Source: Alphaproteobacteria bacterium (GTDB taxonomy: Bacteria > Myxococcota_A > UBA796 > CAJQPC01). From it: a stretch of DNA of 64,000 nucleotides. The stretch is taken from assembly GCA_020632795.1 (NCBI GenBank), contig JACKEV010000019.1, positions 124,001 through 188,000 of the forward strand, given 5' to 3'. The translations under genes and the position numbers were made by a program. The notes below the pieces were generated by a model that had not been told where the DNA came from, did no database searches, and saw nothing but the letters and a program-made list of their open reading frames with translations. Positions 25,564 through 34,000 of the stretch are shown in pieces. Numbering within the stretch: position 1 is the first letter of the stretch; the number at the start of each line of letters is the position of its first letter.

Positions 25564-26902
25564 CTCCCCGTGCCTTCAAGGTCGCCTGCACCTTGGAGCA
25601 GGAGGCCGCGAGGGGGTGGGCGCTGAACCAGGAAGGAACCTCACCGTTCTGATACTCCAGCACGAAGAGATGCCGCAGCATGCCCTGCTTGACCTCGGGC
25701 GGGCAGGCGTCGCTGAACCGGTCGTTCGCCACCACGTAGAGCAACTCGGCGATCCAGGCCTCCGGCAGCGCCCGGTTGTACTCCGCCCGCAGGGTGTCGA
25801 TGGCCCGGTGGACGGACTCGACGGTGACCGGCGGGTCGTCGTGGCGGCTGATGGCCAGGTACAGGATGCGCAGGGCGTGGCGGATGCAGCCGCCGCTGAC
25901 CCGCGCGACCTCCCGGGCAGTGTCCTGGGCGCCTTCGAAGAGCAACCCGAAGTCCACCCGCAGCGCCATCAAGGCCACCAGGGCGTCGAGCCCCTCGTCG
26001 CAGTCGCCTCCGCCCTTCTCCTGGCGCTCCCGCACCTTGATCATGGGCAGGACCACCACCTCGCCGCCGTAGCGTGCGGTCAGGCTGGCCCCGGCTACGC
26101 CGTAGCACAGGTACAGCGGCACGGTGATGACCAGGTGCGCCTGGAGGTCCTTCAGAGCCCCCAGGCGCTCCAGGTAGAGCCGCTCCACCACCTCGGCCTG
26201 GGCCTCGGCGAGCTTCTCCAGGTTGTCGATGAGGAACACCACGTTGGCGGAGCCCTCGAACGGAGAGTCCGCCGCCCGGAACGCCATCAGCGCCTTGTTC
26301 AGCCCGTCGATCAGCGCACCGGAGACGTCCCCCAGGGCGGTCCGCAGCCGCTTGCGCTGGTCGACCGCCGGGGCCTTGAAGTCGTTGAGCAGCTTGCCCA
26401 GGGCGTCGGGCAACGCAGCGGGCAGGTTGACCACCAGACCGGACAAGGCGCTGAGGATCTGGTCCCTCCAGACCGGCGCGAGCACGCGCTCGGCCGCCTT
26501 CGGGTTCGCGTCGGCCACCACCTTCCACAGCCCGACGAGGATGTCCTCCAGGTCGACGTCCTGGCGGTTCAGGTCCTTCATCGCGTCGAGCATCAGCACA
26601 TGGGTGTCCGCGCCCAGCCGAGGATCGGTCTCGATCTCGTGCTTCATGCGCAGCAGCTCGGTGGTCTTGCCCGAGCCGGTGTGCCCCGACAGGAAGTGCA
26701 GGGTGGGCAGCCCCTGGGCCCGGCGGATGTTGCGCCGGATGCTGGCCAGGCGGTCCTCGCCCCGGACCCGGGCCAGATCCTGGTGGACGGCGGCGTCCTG
26801 CTCCGGGTCCAGCGGCATGGACGAGTCGCAGAGCACCGCCGCGTCGTCGAGGTTTCGGGCGGGGGCCGAAGCCCGCTGGGAGAGGGGCCGCAGAGGTGTC
26901 AT
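25556..26902 (-). CDS. AAA-type ATPase partner of NACHT-FGE protein
   Basis: 448 aa. Walker A is GHTGSGKTTEL near residue 73 and Walker B is VVFLIDNLEKL near 225, followed by an LVITVPLYL strand. This pattern is seen in AAA ATPases that sit beside STAND/TPR proteins in bacterial conflict loci. The C-terminal ~150 residues are helical and winged-helix-like. It has no signal peptide and is cytoplasmic. It lies directly before the NACHT-FGE gene with an 8-bp overlap, and 31 bp after the serine-hydrolase stop, so all three may be one transcript. The ATG at 26902 has only a weak ribosome-binding site; an internal ATG at 26818 is an alternative. It probably couples nucleotide hydrolysis to activation of its partner; this is inferred from context. 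Confidence 0.7.
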   Translation of the reverse strand: MTPLRPLSQRASAPARNLDDAAVLCDSSMPLDPEQDAAVHQDLARVRGEDRLASIRRNIRRAQGLPTLHFLSGHTGSGKTTELLRMKHEIETDPRLGADTHVLMLDAMKDLNRQDVDLEDILVGLWKVVADANPKAAERVLAPVWRDQILSALSGLVVNLPAALPDALGKLLNDFKAPAVDQRKRLRTALGDVSGALIDGLNKALMAFRAADSPFEGSANVVFLIDNLEKLAEAQAEVVERLYLERLGALKDLQAHLVITVPLYLCYGVAGASLTARYGGEVVVLPMIKVRERQEKGGGDCDEGLDALVALMALRVDFGLLFEGAQDTAREVARVSGGCIRHALRILYLAISRHDDPPVTVESVHRAIDTLRAEYNRALPEAWIAELLYVVANDRFSDACPPEVKQGMLRHLFVLEYQNGEVPSWFSAHPLAASCSKVQATLKARGDA

Positions 26903-26933
26903 CGGGGGCAGGATAACCCACCCCGGCGCCCCC

Positions 26934-28142
26934 TCAAGGAGACCGCAGGGCCTGCTCCTGAAACTCCAAGATGGCCGTCCAGACCCCCAGCCCCACGCCC
27001 TGGGCGAGCTGCTCGGCCTCGACCATGTTGTGCGTCATGAAGATCCGGACGGAGCGCTCGACCGGATCCGCGCGCCACCAGCTCCCGTAGGCGCCGGGCC
27101 ACCCCACCGCGCCCCGGTTTCCGCCGCAGAGCAGGGGGTCCGCGCTCTCGGGCTCGGTGACCACCGCGACGCCCAGGCCGAAGCCGTGGCCGGTGGCGAA
27201 CAGGGGTCGCCCCAGCATCATCGACGCCGCCCGCTGAGGCGCGGTGAGCTGGTTGGTGGTCATCCGCGCGACGGTCTCCGGGCGGAGCAGCCCCGCGCCA
27301 CCCTCGACGAAGATCCGGGCGAAGGACAGGTAGTCGTCGACCGTGGACCACAGGCCCTGCCCGCCGGAGACGAAGGTCATCCCCTCGGGGCGCTCGGGCA
27401 GGGCGTGGGCGCCCGGAACGGTGGCCCGGGTCCTCACCTGCCCGTCCGCGTCGAACCCGCAGCAGGCCGCGCGCCGAGGACGCTTCGCCTCGGGCACCGC
27501 GAAGCCGGTGTCCACCATCCCCAGCGGCTCGAAGACGCGGCGCCTGAGCACCTCGCCCAGCGGCGCGTCCTCGACGCGAGCCAGGATGAACCCCAGCAGA
27601 TCGGCGGCGTGGCCGTACTCGAAGACTTCCCCGGGCTGATGAAGCAGCGGAAGCTCGGCGAGCCGGGCGATCCATTCATCCGGCGAGCGCGCGTTGTCGA
27701 TGTGTCCACCCAGCGCGTCCCGATACGCCGCGGCGATCGGGCCCTGCAGGAAGTCGCTGTAGGAGAGGCCGGCGCGGTGGGTGAGCAGGTCGTGGAACGT
27801 GAGGGGCCGCCGGGCGGGCACGGTGTCGGTGAGGGCTCCACCCGGGGCGCGGAGCACCTGCATCCGGGCCAGCTCCGGCGCCCAGCGGGTGATGGGGTCG
27901 GACAGCTCGAAGCGTCCTTCTTCGACGAGGCTCAGCGTCGCTGCGGCGGTGATGGGCTTGGTGAGGGAGGCGACGCGGAACAGGGTGTCCCGCTCCACCG
28001 GCAGGCGGGCGTCGGGATCCCGCCACCCCGCGCAGGTCACCTCCGCGATCGCCCCCTCCCGCCAGATGAGGGTGACCGCGCCGGCCAGATCACCCGCGTC
28101 GACCATGCTCTGGAGGGCATCTTCGGCCTGTATACTGCTCAT
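26934..28142 (-). CDS. Serine hydrolase, β-lactamase/EstB family
   Basis: 402 aa, no clear signal peptide. It has the S-x-x-K nucleophile motif SLTK near residue 59 with the usual FRVAS before it, and DLLTHRAGL, typical of the class C β-lactamase-like (PF00144) esterase/peptidase family. The Tyr motif is YGH rather than the standard Y-x-N, and the third motif is probably in GWPGAYGS. It likely hydrolyses an ester, or less likely an amide; substrate unknown. It is divergent from a TetR-type regulator across an AT-rich 87-bp gap, which suggests control by that regulator. Confidence 0.8.
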   Translation of the reverse strand: MSSIQAEDALQSMVDAGDLAGAVTLIWREGAIAEVTCAGWRDPDARLPVERDTLFRVASLTKPITAAATLSLVEEGRFELSDPITRWAPELARMQVLRAPGGALTDTVPARRPLTFHDLLTHRAGLSYSDFLQGPIAAAYRDALGGHIDNARSPDEWIARLAELPLLHQPGEVFEYGHAADLLGFILARVEDAPLGEVLRRRVFEPLGMVDTGFAVPEAKRPRRAACCGFDADGQVRTRATVPGAHALPERPEGMTFVSGGQGLWSTVDDYLSFARIFVEGGAGLLRPETVARMTTNQLTAPQRAASMMLGRPLFATGHGFGLGVAVVTEPESADPLLCGGNRGAVGWPGAYGSWWRADPVERSVRIFMTHNMVEAEQLAQGVGLGVWTAILEFQEQALRSP

Positions 28143-28229
28143 TTCAGCATCCCACAGAATATGATTTCGTTATAAAATAATCTCGTTATATTTTGAGTGC
28201 AAGCTGATCCGACAGCGGAGGAAGAACCC
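28143..28229. promoter_or_regulatory. AT-rich divergent promoter with probable TetR operator
   Basis: This is a strongly AT-rich island in GC-rich DNA. TCGTTATA occurs at 28167-28174 and 28183-28190. An imperfect palindrome, AAAATAA-TCTCG-TTATATTTT, covers 28174-28194, and TATAAAAT could serve as a -10 element. It lies between the hydrolase (left) and the TetR-type regulator (right). The regulator probably binds here and controls both directions. Confidence 0.55.
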
Positions 28230-28868
28230 ATGGGCCGCCCCAAGGGTGACAAGCGCGCGCGGACCCGCGCCAGGCTCCTGGCTGCGGCCCGCGAGCTGGT
28301 GCGCGAGAAGGGCTACCAAACCACCACCCTGGAGGACATCGCCCAACGCGCGGGGATGACGACCGGGGCCATCTACAGCAACTTCCGGAACCGGCAGGCG
28401 CTGTTCACGGCCCTCTCGGAGACGTACTGGGCGCCGATCAAGCCTCGGATCCCGGAGGGCGCGAGCCTGGCGCAGATCCTCGAAGCCTTCGCCCAAGCCA
28501 CCATCGAGGCGATCCCCGCCCGCCGTGAGGCCGCCGAGGGCTTCCTGACCGGCCGGGCCTTCGCCCTGAACGATCCCGAGACCCTCGCGCAGGCCAGGGA
28601 GGTCACGGCGACCCACTACGAAGAGGGCGCCCGCTGGCTGCGCGGGCTCGTGGATGAGCCGGACCTGCTCATCCCCCTCGAACAGCTCCCCCCCATCCTG
28701 CACGCCCTCTCCGATGGCCTGGTCCTTCAGCGCCTGCTCACGCCTGCGCTGATCCCCGACGCGGTGATCCACTCGGCTTTCGCGGCGCTCGCGGCGAGGG
28801 CGCGGGGCGACGGGCGTGACCCGGAGGACGCGGACTCCACAGCCCAGGGGATGGATCCGCGTCCCTGA
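28230..28868 (+). CDS. TetR-family transcriptional regulator
   Basis: 212 aa. The N-terminal helix-turn-helix spans about residues 15-60: RARLLAAARELVREKGY, TTLEDIAQRAGMTTGAIYSNF, the standard TetR pattern. The C-terminal helical domain should bind a small ligand, identity unknown. The ATG at 28230 is chosen over an upstream start because GGAGGAAGAA precedes it and MGRPKGDKRART is a usual N-terminus. It is divergent from the serine-hydrolase gene, which is its probable target, together with its own promoter. Confidence 0.88.
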   Translation: MGRPKGDKRARTRARLLAAARELVREKGYQTTTLEDIAQRAGMTTGAIYSNFRNRQALFTALSETYWAPIKPRIPEGASLAQILEAFAQATIEAIPARREAAEGFLTGRAFALNDPETLAQAREVTATHYEEGARWLRGLVDEPDLLIPLEQLPPILHALSDGLVLQRLLTPALIPDAVIHSAFAALAARARGDGRDPEDADSTAQGMDPRP

Positions 28869-28922
28869 TCCGGGGGGCGCACAGGATACAGAGCGCCTGG
28901 TACCCCCACCCCGGAAGGTTCC

Positions 28923-29561
28923 GTGATCATCAAGTCCATCCGCTGCACCGTGCCGGACGGCAGTCGCGCGGCGTTCGACCGCGCCCAGCGCGCCTGGGCC
29001 GCCCTGCAGGGCTTCGAGGGCTTCCTCGGCCAGGTGGGGGGCTGGGACACCCGTCAGCCCGGCGACGCCGTGGTGCTCGGCCTCTGGCGCGACGCCGAGG
29101 CCCTCCAGCGCTTCATGGGCGGGCTGCACGACGACGTCGTGGCCGCCAACAACCAGGGCGTCACCTACACCGCCTCGGACATCCGCACGCTCGATCACGT
29201 CATGGACATGCCCGGCGCGCACCCGGACCTCACCGAGGCCCTCTTCGAAGGGGCGCTGCTGCGCACCGCGCTGTGCCACGTCTACCCCTCGGCGCAGGCC
29301 GCCTTTGAGGACAGCCAGCGCGAGGTGTGGCGTCCGGGGATGAACGCGGCGGCGGGCATGCTCGGCGGCGCCTTCTTCCAGCGGCGGGACGGCGCCCCGG
29401 TGTACCTGGTCGCGACGCTGTGGGAGAGCGCTGAGGCGCACGCCGCCTACGCGCAGGACCACCTGCCAAGGCTGCGGGCCGCCTCCGGGGCGGCGGCTCA
29501 GCTGTCCGCGATCGTGGGGGGCCAGGTGCCGCTGGAGCCGGCCTGGACGGTGCGTCCCTGA
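28923..29561 (+). CDS. DUF4937/YdbC-like dimeric α/β-barrel protein
   Basis: 212 aa with two ferredoxin-like halves. The first starts MIIKSIRCTV, followed by GFLGQVGGWD and FMGGLHDDVV, matching the DUF4937 (YdbC) pattern of the antibiotic-biosynthesis-monooxygenase-like superfamily. The second half (about 115-210) repeats the fold outline, with ALCHVYPSAQAAFE and WESAEAHAAY. The start is a GTG with GGAAGG upstream. It lies 54 bp after the TetR-type gene on the same strand, so co-transcription is possible. No catalytic residue is defined for this family; it may bind or oxidise a small molecule. Confidence 0.7.
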   Translation: MIIKSIRCTVPDGSRAAFDRAQRAWAALQGFEGFLGQVGGWDTRQPGDAVVLGLWRDAEALQRFMGGLHDDVVAANNQGVTYTASDIRTLDHVMDMPGAHPDLTEALFEGALLRTALCHVYPSAQAAFEDSQREVWRPGMNAAAGMLGGAFFQRRDGAPVYLVATLWESAEAHAAYAQDHLPRLRAASGAAAQLSAIVGGQVPLEPAWTVRP

Positions 29562-29571
29562 GCGGCACGGC

Positions 29572-30561
29572 TCACCTGCGGAGCAAGGCGTCGACGCTCT
29601 CAGCGGTGAAGATGCGCTCGGTCCAGGTGGTCAGGGTGTCCAGGTCGGCCTGCTCCACCCGCTCGCGCGCGTCGGACGACAGGGAGCCATAGCGACGCTC
29701 CAACAGGCGCACCAGCAGCTCCTTAGCCTGCTGGCGGCGGCCTTGCTCGATGCCTTGCTCGCGGCCTTGCTCGAAGCCTTTCTCGAAGCCCTCAGCTCTC
29801 CAGTTGTCGACCAGGCTCATGATGTACTCCTCGTTGCCGGGGCCGAGGACCTCAGCGACCATCTGCTGCAGGACCTCGACAATGCGCTCGTCGTTGCTGA
29901 CTTGGAAGAGGAACCGCGCACTGATTTCAATTGGACGCCGCCTTGCCTCGACCACCGCCTGATGGAATGCCACCAGCCAGCCAGGCAAGCTGTCCAACAC
30001 ATCCTTGTCCCAGGCGTGCTCCATCAAGATCTTCACCTCGGCGAGCAACACCTCCGGGGTCAAGTCCTCATCGTGGGAGAGCCCCGTGCGGTCGTCGCTC
30101 AGATGAAACAGCGCCTCGGCAAAGATCTCGGCAACCTCCTCCGGGAGGTCGATGAGATCGGTCTGCTTGAGGGGCGTCGTCCATGCTCGCTGGCCGTCGT
30201 GGAGGACCAGCGGGTACACTCGCGGGAGGCGCTTGGCGTTGGGGTGCGTTTCGAACCAGTGGGCCCAGATGCGTAGGAAGTACACCATCAAACGGTAGGG
30301 CACCATGGGTTCGGATGCCGTCGGGTGTTCGAAGAGCAGGTAGACCAAGGCCTCGCCGCCGGACTTGAGGCGAACGGTGAACAAGAGGTCCGCGTGCTGC
30401 TCGCCCAGCTCGCCGTCGACGAAGCTGCGCTCCACGCGCTCCAGGGTGTCGAGGTCCACCCAGGCCAGCACCTCGGCCGGCAGCGCCCCGCGCAGGTGCT
30501 CCGCGGCGACCTCAGGGTCACCGAAGACGTCCTTGAACAGGTTGTCGTGGGGTTGGGTCAT
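29572..30561 (-). CDS. Rpn-family PD-(D/E)xK nuclease-like protein with DUF4351 end
   Basis: 329 aa. N-terminal MTQPHDNLFKDVFGDP and HADLLFTV then ALVYLLFEHPT follow the Rpn/PDDEXK transposase-like family, which promotes RecA-independent recombination. The Asp (about residue 57) and Glu (about 75) of the nuclease core are present. The usual E-H-Q-S is E-H-P-T, so the Gln/Lys position is lost and activity is doubtful. Residues ~245-270 are a Gln/Glu/Gly-rich hinge with repeats of EQG. The last ~60 residues (LLVRLLERRYGSLSSD) match DUF4351. Convergent with the DUF4937-like gene. Confidence 0.8.
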   Translation of the reverse strand: MTQPHDNLFKDVFGDPEVAAEHLRGALPAEVLAWVDLDTLERVERSFVDGELGEQHADLLFTVRLKSGGEALVYLLFEHPTASEPMVPYRLMVYFLRIWAHWFETHPNAKRLPRVYPLVLHDGQRAWTTPLKQTDLIDLPEEVAEIFAEALFHLSDDRTGLSHDEDLTPEVLLAEVKILMEHAWDKDVLDSLPGWLVAFHQAVVEARRRPIEISARFLFQVSNDERIVEVLQQMVAEVLGPGNEEYIMSLVDNWRAEGFEKGFEQGREQGIEQGRRQQAKELLVRLLERRYGSLSSDARERVEQADLDTLTTWTERIFTAESVDALLRR

Positions 30562-30727
30562 GGGGTCGGCTCTCCGACCCCTGCCCTATCCCGATGGGTG
30601 TTCGCCTGTCGATGAGCGGATGTCCGGTCATTTGTACGGTCGTGACCGTACGTCGGGCGAGCGGGGAGCGGCCCGGATACCATGGCGTCGTCCGTCGCGC
30701 CGGGCGCCCCGGCACCCCGGAGGAGTC

Positions 30728-31012
30728 ATGTTCCGTAACGCCCTGCTCATCGCCCTCCTCGGCCTGGCTTCCTGCGCGGAGGCCCGCATGGAGCGCGCCG
30801 TCGAGGCCGCCGCGACCTGCGACGTGGACGCCGACTGCGCGCTGGTTGTGGCGAAGTGCCCCTACGGCTGCTTCGTCGCGGTCAACGTGGCCGAGGTCGA
30901 CCGCATCGAGCGCCGCCTGGATCGGGCGCCCAGCACCTGTGACTACGACTGCATCGAGGCCCTCGGCGTCTTCTGCGACGAGGGCACCTGCCAGGTGGAC
31001 TACGGCGAGTAG
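30728..31012 (+). CDS. Small Cys-rich lipoprotein
   Basis: 94 aa. The signal peptide has a lipobox, LLGLASC (Cys near residue 16). The mature part has eight further Cys residues in patterns such as CDVDADC and CDYDC, suggesting a disulfide-bonded, surface-anchored domain. The ATG at 30728 has an AGGAG site. The last 13 bp overlap the 3' end of the convergent TSP3-repeat gene. No family recognised; similar short Cys-rich lipoproteins are common in myxobacteria. Confidence 0.65.
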   Translation: MFRNALLIALLGLASCAEARMERAVEAAATCDVDADCALVVAKCPYGCFVAVNVAEVDRIERRLDRAPSTCDYDCIEALGVFCDEGTCQVDYGE

Positions 31013-34000
31013 CGACGCCGCCGCAGGGCGATGAGCCCCACCAGCAACCCGAGCCAGGCGCCCGCCGCCGAGCCGGAGGCGCTGGCGCAGCCGCACCCGC
31101 CGCCGCCCGTGGCGACCCCGTCCAGCTTCTCGCCGGTGTCGTCGAGACCGGTGTCGTCGCCGACACCAGGTTCGTCGTCGCTCGGGTCGAGCGGGTCGGT
31201 GCCCGCGGCCACCTCGTCGCCGTCGTTGACGCCGCCGCCGTCGGTGTCCGCGGCGTTCGGGTCCGTGCCGTGCTCGTTCACCTCGTCGCCGTCCGAGAGC
31301 CCGTCCCCGTCGCTGTCCGCGGCGTTCGGATCGGTGCCGTGCTCGTTCACCTCATCGCCGTCCGAGAGCCCGTCCCCGTCGCTGTCCGGGGAGAGCGGAT
31401 CGGTGCCGTGCCCGTTCACCTCGTCGCCGTCCGAGAGCCCGTCGTCATCGGTGTCGTCGTCGAGCGGATCCGTACCCAGGGCCGACTCCTCGGCGTCGGT
31501 GAGGCCGTCGCCGTCCGAGTCCACGATGATGTCCTGATCGTCGCTCGGGTCGAGCGGGTCGGTGCCCGCGGCCACCTCGTCGCCATCGCTCACGCCGCCG
31601 CCGTCGGTGTCCGCGTCCAGCGGGTCGGTGTCCCAGATGTCCACCTCGTCGCCGTCCGAGAGCCCGTCGTCATCGGAGTCGTCGTCCAGCGGGTCGGTGC
31701 CGAGCACCGTCTCCTCGGCGTCGGTGAGGCCGTCGCCGTCGGTGTCGGTGGCGTCGACCACGTCGTCGCTGCCGTCCAGCGGGTCGGTGCCGTCGACGAT
31801 GACCTCGACGCCGTCGGGCACGCCGCCGTTGTCGGTGTCCTCGTCGGTCGGGTCCGTCCCCCAGGTGTTGACCTCCTCGCCGTCGTCCAGGCCGTCGTTG
31901 TCGGTGTCGCTGTCCGTCGGGTCGGTGCCGGTCTCGGTGACCTCCTCGCCGTCGCCCAGGCCGTCCCCGTCGGTGTCCGCGTTGTTCGGGTCGCTGCCCC
32001 AGGTGTTGACCTCGTCGCCGTCGCTCAGGCCGTCGTCGTCGCTGTCCCGGTCGATGGGATCGGTGCCGTGGGTGTTGACCTCGTCGCCGTCGCTCAGGCC
32101 GTCGTTGTCGGTGTCGTCGTCGGTCGGGTCGGTGCCGTGGGTGTTGACCTCGTCGCCGTCGCTCAGGCCGTCCCCGTCGGTGTCGGCGCTGGTCGGGTCG
32201 GTGCCGTGCTCAAGGACCTCGTCGCCGTCGTCCAGGCCGTCGCCGTCGGTGTCCGCGTTGTTCGGGTCGGAGCCGATGGCGGCCTCGTCACTGTCGCTGA
32301 GACCGTCCCCGTCGCTGTCCACGCCGACGACGTCGTCGCTGCCGTCCAGCGGGTCGGTGCCGTCCACCAGGACCTCGGTCCCGTCGGCCACGCCGCCGTT
32401 GTCGGTGTCGCGGTCGGCCGGGTCCGTCCCGTAGGTGTTGACCTCCTCGCCGTCGTCCAGGCCGTCTCCGTCGGTGTCGCTGTCCGTCGGGTCGGTGCCC
32501 CAGGTGTCGACCTCCTCGCCGTCCTCCAGGCCGTCGCCGTCGGTGTCCACGTTCAGCGGGTCGGTGCTGTGGGTGTTGACCTCGTCGCCGTCGTCCAGGC
32601 CGTCTCCGTCCGTGTCGGCGTTGGTGGGGTCGGTGCCCTGGGTGTTGACCTCGTTGCCGTCCTGGAGGCCGTCGTTGTCGGTGTCGCGGTCGGCGGGGTC
32701 GGTGCCCCAGGTGTTCACCTCGGCGCCGTCGCCCAGGCCGTCCCCGTCGCTGTCGGTGTCGGTGGGGTCGGTGCCCCAGATGTCGACCTCGTCGCCGTCG
32801 CTCAGGCCGTCCCCGTCGGTGTCCGCGTCCAGCGGATCGGTGCCCCAGGTGCCGACCTCGTCGCCGTCGCTCAGGCCGTCGCCGTCGGTGTCCGCCAGCG
32901 TCGGGTCCGTGCCGTGGACGTTGACCTCGTCGCCGTCGTTCAGGCCGTCGTTGTCGGTGTCGCGGTCGTTCGGGTCGGTGCCGTGGGTGTTGACCTCGTC
33001 GCCGTCGTCCAGGCCGTCCCCGTCGGTGTCCGCGTCCGTGGGGTCGGTGCCGTGGACGCTGACCTCATCGCCGTCGTTCAAGCCGTCCCCGTCGGTGTCG
33101 GGGTCGTTGGGGTCGGTGCCCAGGGCGGCCTCGTCGCTGTCGGTCAGGCCGTCCCCGTCGGTGTCAGTGCCGATCACGTCGTCGGCGCCGTCCAGCGGGT
33201 CGGTGCCGTCGACGAGCACCTCGGTGCCGTCCGCCACGCCGCCGTTGTCGGTGTCCGTGTCCAGCGGGTCCGTCCCGTAGGTGTTGACCTCCTCGCCGTC
33301 GTCCAGGCCGTCTCCGTCGGTGTCGCTGTCTGTCGGGTCGGTGCCCCAGGTGTTCACCTCATCGCCGTCGTCCAGGCTGTCGCCGTCGGTGTCCGCGTCC
33401 AGCGGGTCGGTGCTCCAGGTGTTCACCTCATCGCCGTCGTTGAGCCCGTCTCCGTCGGTGTCGCTGTCGGTCGGATCGGTGCCGTGGGTGTTCACCTCCG
33501 CGCCGTCCCGGAGGCCGTCGCCGTCGCTGTCGGTGATGAGGGGGTTGGTGCTCCAGGTGTTCACCTCCGCGCCGTCGCTGAGCCCGTCCCCGTCGGTGTC
33601 GTTGTCGGTCGGGTCGGTGCCGTGGACGTCGACCTCGTCGCCGTCGCTCAGGCCGTCGTTGTCGCTGTCGCTGTCCAGCGGGTCGGTGCCATGGGTGTTG
33701 ACCTCGTCGCCGTCGCTCAGGCCGTCGCTGTCCGTGTCCGGGTCGAGGGGGTTGGTGCCCTCGGTGTTGACCTCCTCGCCGTCGGTGAGCCCGTCGTTGT
33801 CGCTGTCGGGGTCGTTGGGGTCGGTGCCCTCGATGAGCACCTCCTCGCCGTCGTCGAGTCCGTCGTTGTCGCTGTCGGCGTCCAGCGGGTCGGTGCCCTG
33901 GGTGTTCACCTCGTCGCCGTCGCTCAGGCCGTCGCCGTCGCTGTCGGGGTCGTTGGGGTCGGTGCCCAGGGCGGCCTCGTCGCTGTCGGTCAGGCCGTCA

